A DNA stretch of 64,000 nt from Holtiella tumoricola (GCF_027857615.1 NZ_JAQIFT010000049.1:1-64000), one strand, 5' to 3'; shown: positions 42,773-52,742, counted from the stretch's first letter. Translations and numbers: made by a program. Notes: generated by a model from the sequence alone, not told the origin.

Positions 42773-43505
42773 TATTATTAAAAATTATAGAACTTTACAA
42801 GGTAATATTATTTCAATAGGAAAAGAACAATCTTATTTGCAAGTAGAAACAAACAGTTCTTCAACTGCTATAGCAGTTGAAGAACCTGTAGAACAGATAG
42901 ATTTAGCTTTCTTAGAAGAGGAGGCTAAAAAAGAAGCAATGAAAATTGTACAAGATGCCGAACTAAAGGCAAAGGCAATACTTGAACAAGCACAAGTAGA
43001 AATAGCTACAATGAAACAAAATATTGAAGCTGAAACTACGGCTTACAGAACACAAATTAATGAAGAAATTCATATGAAGCAGTTGCAAGCGCAAGAAGAA
43101 GTAGATAGCCTTATAAAAGCAGCTTATTTAGAAAAAGAAAATATTATTAAGCAAGCAGAACCAGAGATTGTAGAGCTAGTAGCAGCGCTTGTACATAAAA
43201 TTGTAGACTTTAAATTAATTAGTGGAATAGAATGGCTAACTTTATTTGTAAAACAAGCTATAGAAAAAGAGCAGTTTAAAGAAAAGGTTCAAGTTATTGT
43301 TGCTTCAAAAATGTTAGAAGAAAATGAAGAGGCTTTACAAGAAGCTTTTAAACATTTACCAGTGGAAGTTGAATTGATTTGTGATAGTCGATTGAGCTGT
43401 ACAAGTTGTAAAGTTGAATCATCTAAAGGTGGTATTACATACGACATAAAAGAAGGTCTTCAAAAAATGTTAGATGAGTTACAGCTTTTATGCATTAAGG
43501 GGTGA
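42765..43505 (+). CDS. fliH: Flagellar assembly protein FliH
   Basis: Regulator of the export ATPase FliI and stalk tether to the C ring. 246 residues, mostly helical, Glu/Gln/Ala-rich coiled coil (about 40-130) then the FliH/V-ATPase E-like C-domain. TTG 42765 gives an N-terminus LSSIIKNYRT like other FliH proteins and lies 7 bases after AGGTGAT; ATG 42756 is an alternative and an open frame reaches back to 42720. Only family-level similarity is visible, but position between fliG and fliI is decisive. Confidence 0.9.
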   Translation: MSSIIKNYRTLQGNIISIGKEQSYLQVETNSSSTAIAVEEPVEQIDLAFLEEEAKKEAMKIVQDAELKAKAILEQAQVEIATMKQNIEAETTAYRTQINEEIHMKQLQAQEEVDSLIKAAYLEKENIIKQAEPEIVELVAALVHKIVDFKLISGIEWLTLFVKQAIEKEQFKEKVQVIVASKMLEENEEALQEAFKHLPVEVELICDSRLSCTSCKVESSKGGITYDIKEGLQKMLDELQLLCIKG

Positions 43506-43511
43506 GACGAC

Positions 43512-44807
43512 ATGAATTTGGATAAGTATAAACAGCTCATGGATACACCTCTATGGACTTATACGGGTATAGTAACAAAAGTTGTAGGGATGGCTGTAGA
43601 ATCGTTAGGTCCCAAAGTTAATATTGGAACATTATGTACGATTACAGGTTCTAGTAATGAAGAACTATTAGCTGAAGTAGTAGGTTTTAATGGTGAAAAT
43701 ATTTTGCTGATGCCATTAGGTGATTTATCAGGAGTAGGGCCTGGGTGTATTGTAAAATCGACAGGAGAAAAACTTCAGATAAAAGTTACCAATGATTTAT
43801 TAGGACAAGTTGTAGATTGGCAAGCCAATCCATTAGATGAAACACCTATCTTGAATGGTGTAAAAGTACCTCTTGAAAATACAGCACCTAATCCCCTTAC
43901 AAGAAATCGTATACATGAACAGATGACGCTAGGTGTAAAAGCTATAGATGGTATGCTTAGTGTAGGTAAAGGGCAACGTATGGGGATATTTGCAGGGAGT
44001 GGTGTAGGTAAAAGTACGCTGATGGGTATGATTGCGAGAAATGCACTTTCAGATATTAATGTCATTGCATTAATAGGTGAACGTGGTAGAGAGGTAAGAG
44101 AATTTATTGAAAAAGACTTACAAGAGGCAGGTCTTAAACGTTCAATTGTTGTTGTAGCAACTTCAGATCAGCCTGCTCTCGTGCGTTTTAAAGCAGCTCA
44201 AACAGCTACTGCAATCGCTGAATATTTTAGAGATCAAGGACAGGATGTACTACTTCTTATGGATTCTTTAACACGTTTTGCAATGGCACAACGTGAAATT
44301 GGACTTTCTATAGGGGAACCTCCTGTATCAAGAGGCTATACACCTTCAGTATTTGGAACACTTCCAAAACTATTAGAACGAGCAGGCTATTCAGATAAAG
44401 GAAGTATTACAGGACTTTATACTGTTTTAGTAGATGGTGATGACTTCAATGAACCAGTAACAGATACTGCACGTGGTATTTTAGATGGACATATTTTACT
44501 TTCAAGAAAACTTGCTCATAAAGGTCACTATCCAGCAATTGATGTACTTGGAAGTATTTCTAGGGTTATGGGTGATATTACAACAAAAGAACACCGTCAA
44601 ATGGCAGTCGAAGTAAAAAAACACTTAGCCATTTATACAGATGCGGAAGACCTTATCAATGTAGGGGCTTATAAAGAAGGCAGTAATCCGGAAATTGATA
44701 TGGCCATTTCTAAAATTAGTAGTATTAAGGACTTTTTAACACAAGCTACTCATGACCAATTTACGAAGGAAGAGACATTGGCTTATATGCAGGCTATTGT
44801 TGGCTAA
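43512..44807 (+). CDS. fliI: Flagellar export ATPase FliI
   Basis: Hexameric F1-beta-like ATPase of the flagellar type III export apparatus. 431 residues. Walker A GSGVGKST (about 162-169), IGERGREVREFIE, Walker B VLLLMDSLTRFAMAQREIGL (about 240) and GEPPVSRGYTPSVF. ATG 43512 follows AAGGGGTGAGACG. Tight coupling with fliH and fliJ. Confidence 0.98.
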   Translation: MNLDKYKQLMDTPLWTYTGIVTKVVGMAVESLGPKVNIGTLCTITGSSNEELLAEVVGFNGENILLMPLGDLSGVGPGCIVKSTGEKLQIKVTNDLLGQVVDWQANPLDETPILNGVKVPLENTAPNPLTRNRIHEQMTLGVKAIDGMLSVGKGQRMGIFAGSGVGKSTLMGMIARNALSDINVIALIGERGREVREFIEKDLQEAGLKRSIVVVATSDQPALVRFKAAQTATAIAEYFRDQGQDVLLLMDSLTRFAMAQREIGLSIGEPPVSRGYTPSVFGTLPKLLERAGYSDKGSITGLYTVLVDGDDFNEPVTDTARGILDGHILLSRKLAHKGHYPAIDVLGSISRVMGDITTKEHRQMAVEVKKHLAIYTDAEDLINVGAYKEGSNPEIDMAISKISSIKDFLTQATHDQFTKEETLAYMQAIVG

Positions 44808-44817
44808 GGAGTAGGAA

Positions 44818-45270
44818 ATGTCGAAGTTTAAATTTACTTTAGAACCTATTTTATCACTTAGACAAAATACTGAAGATTTATGTAAGAGAGAGCTGGGTAT
44901 TTGTTTAAATGAAAAAGCTAAATTAGATGAACAGTATGAAAAACTTATAGCTGTTAGAAATGAAATATTAGAAGCTATGAGGCCTGAAAATAATCAGGTA
45001 TTAGATATTGAAAGACTTAAATACTATAAGTCTTATGATGAAACTATAAAAATGCAACAGATGCAACTTGCGAAAATGCTTAGGCAACTAGAAGAAACTA
45101 TTGATGAAAAGAAAGAAGCGCTAAAAGAAGCTGTAAAAGAAAAAAAAATCTTAGAGAATCTAAAAGAACTTCATTATGCAGATTTTATTGAAGTGTGTAA
45201 AAAAGAAGAGCAGCAATTAGTTGATGAGTTAGTAGCTTATAAATATTCGCAAAAGGATGAGGGGGAATAA
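44818..45270 (+). CDS. fliJ: Flagellar export protein FliJ
   Basis: Coiled-coil export chaperone-like protein, the gamma-subunit analogue that sits in the FliI ring. 150 residues, nearly all coiled coil, opening FKFTLEPILSLRQNTED, the FliJ signature. ATG 44818 follows AAGGAGTAGGAA. Next gene begins 1 base after its stop. Confidence 0.94.
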   Translation: MSKFKFTLEPILSLRQNTEDLCKRELGICLNEKAKLDEQYEKLIAVRNEILEAMRPENNQVLDIERLKYYKSYDETIKMQQMQLAKMLRQLEETIDEKKEALKEAVKEKKILENLKELHYADFIEVCKKEEQQLVDELVAYKYSQKDEGE

Positions 45271-45271
45271 A

Positions 45272-45967
45272 ATGCCAGAGGCAATAAGAGGGGCAAGACA
45301 GAAAAAGAAAAAAGGTTTATTAAAAGGAATCATTGCTCTTACTATAGTTGTATTAATAGGCGGAGGGCTTTATATCAATAGATCAAAGATTGCTCCCATT
45401 GTTAAAAACATTCCTATACTGAATCAAATTTTTAAAACTGAAATAGGAACCCAAGATCCTTATGATATGCTTTCAAAAGAAGAGCTTAAACAAAAACTAT
45501 TAACTACAGAAGAAGTTCTGGCTAATGAACAGCTTAAAGTAGTTAATCTAGAAAATGAAACAACTCTTTTGAATAATAAGATTAATGCACTTAAACAATA
45601 TGAAGAAAATTATAATGCCTTTATTGCTCAAAAAAATGAGTGGGACAAAAAAGTAGCAGAGGAAAATCCAGAACTTTTCAAGGAACAATTTGAAGCAACT
45701 TATAAGGATACAGCAGAACTCATTTATAGAGAATTAAAAGGAGAAGAAATACTTAATAAAGAACAAAAAGAAGTTGCAAAGACAATTGGGCAAATGAGTG
45801 CTAAAGAAGCAGCAGCAGCACTTACAAAACTGCTATCAACAGATACAGAACTGGTGAAAAATATCTTGAAAAATATGAAGAGTGATCAGCAGGCAAAAAT
45901 CTTAAATGAAATGAGTGCAACAACAGCAGCCCAAGTTATTAAACTCATTGCACCGAGTCAAAATTAA
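45272..45967 (+). CDS. MotE/YlxF-like flagellar protein (MgtE_N-like)
   Basis: 231 residues: Lys-rich N-terminus, one membrane segment (about 21-40), coiled coil (about 80-140) and a C-terminal domain with IGQMSAKEAAAALTKLLSTD and ILNEMSATTAAQVIKLI, similar to the helical MgtE N domain. This layout matches YlxF of Bacillus and the MotE chaperone for MotC in Proteobacteria, found at the same place between fliJ and fliK. ATG 45272 after GAGGGGGAA. Function in Gram-positives is unproven. Confidence 0.8.
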   Translation: MPEAIRGARQKKKKGLLKGIIALTIVVLIGGGLYINRSKIAPIVKNIPILNQIFKTEIGTQDPYDMLSKEELKQKLLTTEEVLANEQLKVVNLENETTLLNNKINALKQYEENYNAFIAQKNEWDKKVAEENPELFKEQFEATYKDTAELIYRELKGEEILNKEQKEVAKTIGQMSAKEAAAALTKLLSTDTELVKNILKNMKSDQQAKILNEMSATTAAQVIKLIAPSQN

Positions 45968-45983
45968 GGGAAGGGGGCAAGCA

Positions 45984-47261
45984 ATGAATACTTTAATTGG
46001 AATGTTAGCACCTAATATGAATACTAAAGAAGTATTAGGAAATCAGTTTAAGACAGGAGAGACTAACTCAAAAGATAATTTCGCTAAGACAATGGATAAG
46101 ACGCAATCTAGTGTTGAAAGACCTAAAAATGAAGATCAAACACTGTCACAAAGTAAAGTGAATAAAACAAATCAAACTTATAAAAGGGTAGACTCTGTAG
46201 TTAAAGAGAAGCTAGAAAATCAGAAAGAACAAGTAGATGTCAATGAAAATGTTGCAGTATTAATGATGAATTTACTTGAAAGTCAACTTAATTTAACAAC
46301 AGATGAATTGACAAAGCTTTTAGAAGAACAAGGGATTACAGTTATGGATCTGACAGACCAAGATACCTTTAGGACATTTGTTATGGATGCATTAGGTGAA
46401 GATGAGATGTCACTTTTAAGTGGTGAAGTTGATTTAAAAGCTTTAAGTAAATTATTTGAGGACATAAAGACTATTCAATCAACATACTATACGGAAAATA
46501 AAGTGATTACTGAAGAAACAATGGTGAGTCAAGGCGAAGTTATTCAAAATACTCAAGTTATAGTAGAGGCTAATCCAAGACAAGAAGAAAAAATATTATC
46601 TAATGGAGTAACACCAGAAATATTAGAAGCAACCCAGGCAGTAGATAAAATCAGTGATAAGGAAGAACATTTAGCAGTAGCTAAAATAGATGTAAAGGTG
46701 ACAGGCGAAGTAGAAGAACTACTAAACGTATCTGAAGTATCTATGACCTTACCAATCCAAGAACTTTCTAAGCAACCAGGAATTGAGTTTTGGCAAAATG
46801 ATCTATCAACACTTACAACAGAAACAAAAGCTTCAATAGAAATGCCTATTCATAGCCAAGTACTTGAAAAGATTTATTATTCTAAACTTGAATCATTAAA
46901 AGAATTAGAAATGCAATTAGCACCTAAAGAGCTAGGTAAACTTACTTTTAAAATGATTGAGCAAAATGGTGTTGTAACTGCTCACATTAAAGTAGAACAA
47001 GATAAAACCAAAGATTTAATCTTAGAACATCTTATGGAACTTCAAGAAGGACTAGAAAGCCAAGGACTTGTCATTCAAGATGTTCAAGTTGAGGTAAAAA
47101 AAGATACTCATCATTCTCAAATGGAGATGGAAAAGCAAAAATCTGCAAAACGTATTCAAGAACTTATTGCTAAACAAATGGATGAGATATTAGCAGAAAA
47201 TCAAATAGACTCGGTAGCATCTAAAAGTTTAACAAGTTTAGAATTAGATTATGAAGTATAG
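45984..47261 (+). CDS. fliK: Flagellar hook-length control protein FliK
   Basis: Secreted ruler that makes FlhB switch export from hook to filament subunits. 425 residues. Variable Gln/Glu/Thr-rich N-terminal two thirds; C-terminal switch domain from about 295 (ELEMQLAPKELGKLTFKMIEQNGVVTAHIKVEQ, with the L-x-P-x-x-L-G core) . ATG 45984 follows GGAAGGGGGCAAGC; the open frame upstream overlaps the preceding gene. Identified by the C domain and neighbours. Confidence 0.93.
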   Translation: MNTLIGMLAPNMNTKEVLGNQFKTGETNSKDNFAKTMDKTQSSVERPKNEDQTLSQSKVNKTNQTYKRVDSVVKEKLENQKEQVDVNENVAVLMMNLLESQLNLTTDELTKLLEEQGITVMDLTDQDTFRTFVMDALGEDEMSLLSGEVDLKALSKLFEDIKTIQSTYYTENKVITEETMVSQGEVIQNTQVIVEANPRQEEKILSNGVTPEILEATQAVDKISDKEEHLAVAKIDVKVTGEVEELLNVSEVSMTLPIQELSKQPGIEFWQNDLSTLTTETKASIEMPIHSQVLEKIYYSKLESLKELEMQLAPKELGKLTFKMIEQNGVVTAHIKVEQDKTKDLILEHLMELQEGLESQGLVIQDVQVEVKKDTHHSQMEMEKQKSAKRIQELIAKQMDEILAENQIDSVASKSLTSLELDYEV

Positions 47262-47270
47262 GGGGAAAAG

Positions 47271-48071
47271 ATGAGTTCATTAAATATAGTTTCACCAAAT
47301 AGTGAGAACATACAATTAGGAGATGGGGGGCGTGTAATTAATCAAGAGTTGAATAAAGATATGTTTATGCAACTTCTTGTAACACAGCTCCAGTATCAAG
47401 ATCCACTAAACCCAATGGACAATCAAGAAATGATGGCACAAGTTGCTCAATTTACAGCTTTAGAACAGATGAAGAATGTTGCAGATACTGTAAATAAGCA
47501 GCTTGCTCATAGTATGATTGGAAGTTATGTTCAATATACATATAAAAATACAGAAACAGGACAAACAGAATTACTTCTTGGAAGAGTTGACTATGTTAAA
47601 AATAAAGGGAGTAATACACTCATTGGCATAGGTAGCCATGAAGTAGAGCTATCAGATATCCAAGAAGTTATTGATCCTTCAAATATTCAAGCAAATTCTT
47701 CAGCATTTGACCTTATTGGTAAAACAGTTCAAGGTACTATGGAAGTTAAGAATGAAACAGGTATCTATGAAAATGTTGTTATAGAAGGACGTGTGTTAGA
47801 AGTGCGTATGAAAGATGGCAATTCTTATATCGTTGTAGGGAATGGTGAACAAGCAGTTGAACTAGAATTAGATAATGTTCAAAATATTGTTGAAGTACCT
47901 TCAATTACAGATAAATGGGCATCAGCTACAATTCAAGATAAAGAGGGCAATGAACAAGAACTTACAGGTATTGTAGAATATGTAGTAGTTACAAAATCAG
48001 ATACTTATGCTTGTATTGATGGCAAATATGTACCATTTAAACAAATTAATTTAATTAAAGAGGCAAAATAA
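47271..48071 (+). CDS. flgD: Flagellar hook capping protein FlgD
   Basis: Scaffold cap needed for hook polymerisation. 266 residues. N-terminal FlgD signature MFMQLLVTQLQYQDPLNPMDNQEMMAQVAQFTALEQM (about 31-67, quoted blocks: LLVTQLQYQDPLNPMD). C-terminal beta-rich domain. ATG 47271 follows AGGGGGAAAAG. Precedes flgE. Confidence 0.95.
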   Translation: MSSLNIVSPNSENIQLGDGGRVINQELNKDMFMQLLVTQLQYQDPLNPMDNQEMMAQVAQFTALEQMKNVADTVNKQLAHSMIGSYVQYTYKNTETGQTELLLGRVDYVKNKGSNTLIGIGSHEVELSDIQEVIDPSNIQANSSAFDLIGKTVQGTMEVKNETGIYENVVIEGRVLEVRMKDGNSYIVVGNGEQAVELELDNVQNIVEVPSITDKWASATIQDKEGNEQELTGIVEYVVVTKSDTYACIDGKYVPFKQINLIKEAK

Positions 48072-48085
48072 GGAGGAATAAGGGT

Positions 48086-49468
48086 ATGATGCGTTCAATG
48101 TATTCAGGTGTATCAGGTCTTCGTGTACACCAGACAAAGATGGATGTTATTGGTAATAATATAGCAAATGTTAATACAGTAGGGTATAAATCACAACGTG
48201 TAACATTTGGAGATGTTTTCTCACAAACACTTCAAAGTGGTACATCAGCAAGTGATGAAACAGGTCGTGGAGGACGTAACCCAATGCAAGTTGGTCTAGG
48301 GGTTAATGTATCCTCAATTGATATTTTAATGACACCTGGTGCAGCACAAAGAACAGATAACCCATTTGACTTAATGGTAGATGGTGATGGCTTTATTGTT
48401 GTAAGCGATGATTCGGGTACATATTTTACACGTGCAGGTGCATTAAGACAAGATGAAGAAGGAAATTTAGTTATTCCAAATGGAATGAAAGTTATGGGGT
48501 GGCCAGCAAGTAAAGATGGAACAGATATTGAAAGAGGAGAAGTACAGCCTATTGTACTTACAGATCCATCTAATAGTACAGCCAAACCAGAGACAACGAC
48601 TTCAGTAGAATTAAGCGGAAACTTAGATAAAAATAAGTCTCCTATAGATACACAGATTAAAATGTACGATTCATTAGGAAATCTATATACAACACCTATT
48701 AGCCTAACATTTGACAATGGTCAGTGGACACTAGAGCCTAAGGGGGAAAAGATTACAGGTAAAGATGGAGAGTTTGTTATTTTGACAGATACAAATAAAA
48801 ATCAGTATGCTGTGCCTATTGGTAATGTATTTAAAGAGGCGGAAGCTGGTTTTTATGGGATCAAGTTCTCATTTACGGAAAAAGGTGAATTAGATGCGAG
48901 CAAGGATAAACTAGTAGGAGCTACAGTTGATGAAAAAGGTAATGTAAGCTTTGATTTAGCAAAAATTGACTTAACAAAAGCTATTGATCCTGAGACAGGT
49001 AAAGATAAACCTCTTAATGCAACAGTGGGTTCTGAAGTAGGTGTAAATATTAATATTACAAATCTTACACAATATAATTCAAAAACTACTGTTGACCCTA
49101 AAACGAAGGATGGTAAAGCGCCAGGTGCAATGACCGGTTTTGAAGTAGGAGGCGATGGTAAAATTGTAGCACATTATGATAATGGAACAACTAAGTTACT
49201 TGGGCAGATAGTTGTAGCAAACTTTGATAACCCAGCAGGACTTCAAAAAGTAGGAGATAGTTTATTCCAATCTACAGCAAACTCAGGAGACTTTGATAAT
49301 ATTGGGATGGCAGCTAACTTCCAAGCTGGTGTACTTGAAATGTCAAACGTAGATCTATCACAAGAGTTTACAGAAATGATTACAACACAAAGAGGTTTCC
49401 AAGCTAACTCACGTATTATTTCTGTATCAGATGAAATGTTACAAGAACTTGTAAATCTAAAACGATAA
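48086..49468 (+). CDS. flgE: Flagellar hook protein FlgE
   Basis: Hook subunit. 460 residues. N-terminal rod/hook motif MRSMYSGVSGLRVHQTKMDV then GNNIANVNTVGYKSQRVTF; C-terminal helix NVDLSQEFTEMITTQRGFQAN and ISVSDEMLQELVNLKR. A Lys/Thr/Gly-rich central insert (about 215-360) forms the variable surface domain. AGGAGGAATAAGG precedes ATG 48086. Confidence 0.97.
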   Translation: MMRSMYSGVSGLRVHQTKMDVIGNNIANVNTVGYKSQRVTFGDVFSQTLQSGTSASDETGRGGRNPMQVGLGVNVSSIDILMTPGAAQRTDNPFDLMVDGDGFIVVSDDSGTYFTRAGALRQDEEGNLVIPNGMKVMGWPASKDGTDIERGEVQPIVLTDPSNSTAKPETTTSVELSGNLDKNKSPIDTQIKMYDSLGNLYTTPISLTFDNGQWTLEPKGEKITGKDGEFVILTDTNKNQYAVPIGNVFKEAEAGFYGIKFSFTEKGELDASKDKLVGATVDEKGNVSFDLAKIDLTKAIDPETGKDKPLNATVGSEVGVNINITNLTQYNSKTTVDPKTKDGKAPGAMTGFEVGGDGKIVAHYDNGTTKLLGQIVVANFDNPAGLQKVGDSLFQSTANSGDFDNIGMAANFQAGVLEMSNVDLSQEFTEMITTQRGFQANSRIISVSDEMLQELVNLKR

Positions 49469-49501
49469 GACATAATTAGGGGAAATAAGTGAGGTCATAA
49501 A

Positions 49502-49690
49502 ATGATTACATTAACAAAGCTTAATGGGGCAAACTTTTCACTTAATGCAGAATTGATTGAATCAATTGAGACAACCCCAGATACAGTAATTACAACACAG
49601 ACTGGTAAAAAATATGTGGTTCAAGAATCGGAAGAGATAGTAATACAGAAAGTTATTACCTATAAGCGACTTATTTATATACCAGTCTAA
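49502..49690 (+). CDS. flbD: Flagellar FlbD-like protein (YlzI)
   Basis: 62-residue protein of the FlbD/YlzI family (MITLTKLNGANFSLNAELIESIE, TPDTVITTQTGKKYVVQES), unrelated to the Caulobacter regulator FlbD. Lies between flgE and motA in Clostridia and in Bacillus after flgE. Function unknown. The upstream AAGTGAGGTC gives a modest RBS. Confidence 0.9.
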   Translation: MITLTKLNGANFSLNAELIESIETTPDTVITTQTGKKYVVQESEEIVIQKVITYKRLIYIPV

Positions 49691-49708
49691 GATAAAAGAG
49701 GTGGTTAG

Positions 49709-50494
49709 ATGGATATTTCAACAATAGTAGGGTTGGTACTTGGGCTTGTATTTGTTATTATATCAATCCTTTTAAATGGGAGGATAAGTCTATTCTTTGA
49801 CTTACCTTCTGTTATGATTGTAGTAGGGGGATCAATATCAGCATTATTAATTGCATACCCTCTTCCAAAATTTCTTGAAGGGCTAAAAACAGTTAAACAT
49901 GCATTTTCTAATGTTGAATTAGATGCAACAGGTCTTATTCAACAAATTAATGAACTGGCTTTAGCGGCAAGAAAAGAAGGGCTACTTGCACTTGAAGAAA
50001 TGGCTCAAAAAATGGATGATCCTTTCCTTAAAAAAGGTATTTTACTTATTGTAGATGGAACCGATCCAGAACTTGTAAGAAGTATTATGGAAACAGAATT
50101 AACATTTATTGAATCTAGACATAAAGATAATCAAGGATTCTGGAGTACATTTGCAGAATTTGGACCTGCATGGGGGATGATTGGAACACTTATTGGACTT
50201 ATAGCCATGCTTGATTCTCTTGATGATCCATCAACAATTGGTCCTAAAATGGGCGTGGCCTTAATTACAACATTGTATGGTTCCATGATAGCAAACTTCT
50301 TTGCTACTCCAGTTGCAAATAAATTAAAGGTAAGAAGTAATGATGAGTTACTTTTAAAACAGGTAATGATAGAGGGGCTCCTATCGATTCAAGCAGGTGA
50401 AAATCCTCGTGTTATTGAAGAGAAATTAAAGGCCTTTTTATCACCATCAGTAAGAAATAGTTTTAGCGATGAGAATATAAATGCTGAAAACTAG
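49709..50494 (+). CDS. motA: Flagellar motor stator protein MotA
   Basis: Stator ring subunit that conducts ions with MotB and pushes FliG. 261 residues with four membrane segments (about 2-20, 33-52, 150-170, 180-205). Signature FGPAWGMIGTLIGLIAML at about 151-168 and cytoplasmic loop with charged residues. ATG 49709 follows AGAGGTGG. Ion type (proton or sodium) is not settled by sequence alone. Confidence 0.96.
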   Translation: MDISTIVGLVLGLVFVIISILLNGRISLFFDLPSVMIVVGGSISALLIAYPLPKFLEGLKTVKHAFSNVELDATGLIQQINELALAARKEGLLALEEMAQKMDDPFLKKGILLIVDGTDPELVRSIMETELTFIESRHKDNQGFWSTFAEFGPAWGMIGTLIGLIAMLDSLDDPSTIGPKMGVALITTLYGSMIANFFATPVANKLKVRSNDELLLKQVMIEGLLSIQAGENPRVIEEKLKAFLSPSVRNSFSDENINAEN

Positions 50495-50507
50495 AAGGAG
50501 ATAAATC

Positions 50508-51257
50508 ATGAAAAGAAAAGAGGATGAACCTAAAAAGGGTGCACCAGCATATATGAATACCTATGGTGATATGATGACCCTTCTTCTAACTTTCTTTGTA
50601 TTAATGTTTTCTATGTCTACTATAGATTCAGCTAAATTTAAAGCATTTATTGAATCTTTTCAAGGATCATCAGGTATTTTAGATGGTGGAGAAGTGATTT
50701 TAAATGATAATGGAATGTTAGGTAATGGTATTCAACAGTTCCCTGTCAATCAACAAATGGTTTCAGTAAGTGACTTTGAAAATTATCAGCAGATCAAAGA
50801 GTTACAAGGGATTAAAGAAAATTTAGAAGAGTTTATATATGAAGAAAAGCTTCAAGATAAAGTTGGTGTTGAACATAAAGGGGATGCTATTATTGTCAGC
50901 TTTGAAGATGTTCTCTTATTTGAAACTGGAAAAGCAGATTTAAAACCTGAAGCACAAGAAGTTTTAAGAACTTTGGGTGAAGGTTTACTTTCTTATATTG
51001 ATAAAGGCTATAAGATTAGTTTAGAAGGGCATACAGATAATCTGCCAATTCGTACGCCACAATTTCCAAGTAACTGGGAACTTTCAGCAGCACGTGCTAT
51101 TGCTGTAGCAAAATTCTTTGTTGCTGATATGAACTTCTCACCAGAAACTGTTTCAGCAGAAGGGTATGGTGAATATAGACCAATTGCAACAAATGATACA
51201 CCAGAAGGTAGATCTGCTAATAGACGTGTTGAGCTTAAGCTTACAAAGGAAAATTAG
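50508..51257 (+). CDS. motB: Flagellar motor stator protein MotB
   Basis: Plug/peptidoglycan-anchoring stator subunit. 249 residues. Single membrane helix with ion-binding Asp in YGDMMTLLLTFFVLMFSMS (about residue 22), a linker/plug (about 45-110) and C-terminal OmpA-like domain with LEGHTDNLPI and NWELSAARAIAVAKF. ATG 50508 after AGAAGGAGATAAATC. motAB inside the fla operon before fliL is a clostridial pattern. Confidence 0.96.
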   Translation: MKRKEDEPKKGAPAYMNTYGDMMTLLLTFFVLMFSMSTIDSAKFKAFIESFQGSSGILDGGEVILNDNGMLGNGIQQFPVNQQMVSVSDFENYQQIKELQGIKENLEEFIYEEKLQDKVGVEHKGDAIIVSFEDVLLFETGKADLKPEAQEVLRTLGEGLLSYIDKGYKISLEGHTDNLPIRTPQFPSNWELSAARAIAVAKFFVADMNFSPETVSAEGYGEYRPIATNDTPEGRSANRRVELKLTKEN

Positions 51258-51276
51258 AGAATAAAGGTGGAACGAG

Positions 51277-51732
51277 ATGGATAAAAAATTTAAGATTTTT
51301 GTAATTATATCAATCATTATCTTAACGTTTGTTACAGTGGCAGGTGGTGTAACTGTATTTATGATGATGAATGATGCTAAAAAAGAAACATCTTCAGAAG
51401 AAAAGGTCAATAAAAGTGCACTTGCTATTGTCTATTTGGATGAATCAGTTAATGCAAATCTAAAAATGGATAAAGATAATATTCCGCATATTGCACGTGT
51501 ATCATTAGGATTTGAAATTAATACAAAAGATAAAGATTACAAGACTTTTACAGTAGATTTTACAGAAAAACAAATCATTGTTCGTGATAAAATTATTTCA
51601 TTAATTAGAAGTCAAACGTATAATGAGTTAGAAAAAGATAAACTTGGACAAATGATAAAAAAAGAAATTAATGCTTTATTAGGTACAGAAATTATACAAA
51701 CTGTTTACTTTAGTGATTTCTTTGTACAATAA
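51277..51732 (+). CDS. fliL: Flagellar basal-body-associated protein FliL
   Basis: Single-pass membrane protein that surrounds the stator and supports motor function. 151 residues: membrane segment about 4-29, short charged linker, extracellular domain ending in the typical FliL tail LLGTEIIQTVYFSDFFVQ. RBS AAAGGTGG before ATG 51277. Confidence 0.94.
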   Translation: MDKKFKIFVIISIIILTFVTVAGGVTVFMMMNDAKKETSSEEKVNKSALAIVYLDESVNANLKMDKDNIPHIARVSLGFEINTKDKDYKTFTVDFTEKQIIVRDKIISLIRSQTYNELEKDKLGQMIKKEINALLGTEIIQTVYFSDFFVQ

Positions 51733-51755
51733 GAGACGAGTAAGGAGGTGAAACG

Positions 51756-52742
51756 ATGAGTGAAATACTCTCACAAAGTGAAATTGATGATTTGTTTAAG
51801 GCCTTAACCTCTGGTGAGATAGATGTTGAAGAAATCAAAGAAGATAGGAAAAAACAAATCATTAAACCTTATGACTTCACCAGACCGTCTAAGTTTTCAA
51901 AAGAACAACTTAGAACACTAGAGATTATATGCGAAAACTATGCAAGATTAATCTCTACATATTTATCAGGGTATTTACGTAACTTAGTGCCGGTTGAAGT
52001 CATTAATGCTGAGGCGATTACTTACTCAGAGTTTACAAATTCATTAAGTAATCCAGTTATTTTATCAATTATAGATTTCTCACCTCTATCGGGTTCAGTT
52101 ATTTTAGAACTTTCACCTAATATGGGCTATGCGATTATTGACCGCGTCCTTGGTGGTAGTGGAAGTTCTATGAGCAGAATAAGAGAGTTCACAGAAATTG
52201 AACGTATTATATTAGAAAAGATGTTTGCACAATTTGCAAATCTTTTAATTGAACCATGGGAAAATGTAGTAGAACTTTCTCCTATGCTTGAAAAGATTGA
52301 AACAAACTCCCAAGTTGCACAAATTATTTCACCTAATGAGATGGTGGCCCTTATTACATTTAACATTAAGTTAGGAAATGTAGAAGGCATGCTTAATCTG
52401 TGTATTCCTCATATTGTAATCGAACCAATAATGGATAAATTAAATACAAGATTTTGGTTTGCACAAAACGAGCGTGTACATAATCATGAGTATGAAAAAA
52501 ATATTGAACATATGATTCAATATACAAAAATGCCAATCAAAGCTGTTCTTGGTAAAACCCATATAACAGTGCAAGAGTTTCTTGAACTACAAACACAAGA
52601 TATTATTAGTTTAGATAAAGATATCGAATCAGATATCGATCTTTATGTAGGCCAATTATTAAAATTTAAAGGGCAAGTGGGAACATATAAAAATAAATCA
52701 GCAGTTAAGATTACAGAAGTAATAAAGAGGGAGGATGACTAA
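51756..52742 (+). CDS. fliM: Flagellar motor switch protein FliM
   Basis: C-ring protein that binds CheY-P. 328 residues. N-terminal CheY-binding peptide LSQSEIDDLFKALTSG, middle CheC-like domain (about 45-225; RTLEIICENYARLISTYLSGYLR, GGSGSSMSRIREFTEIE), C-terminal SpoA domain. RBS AAGGAGGTGAAACG is near-perfect. Stop overlaps the fliY start by one base. Confidence 0.98.
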   Translation: MSEILSQSEIDDLFKALTSGEIDVEEIKEDRKKQIIKPYDFTRPSKFSKEQLRTLEIICENYARLISTYLSGYLRNLVPVEVINAEAITYSEFTNSLSNPVILSIIDFSPLSGSVILELSPNMGYAIIDRVLGGSGSSMSRIREFTEIERIILEKMFAQFANLLIEPWENVVELSPMLEKIETNSQVAQIISPNEMVALITFNIKLGNVEGMLNLCIPHIVIEPIMDKLNTRFWFAQNERVHNHEYEKNIEHMIQYTKMPIKAVLGKTHITVQEFLELQTQDIISLDKDIESDIDLYVGQLLKFKGQVGTYKNKSAVKITEVIKREDD

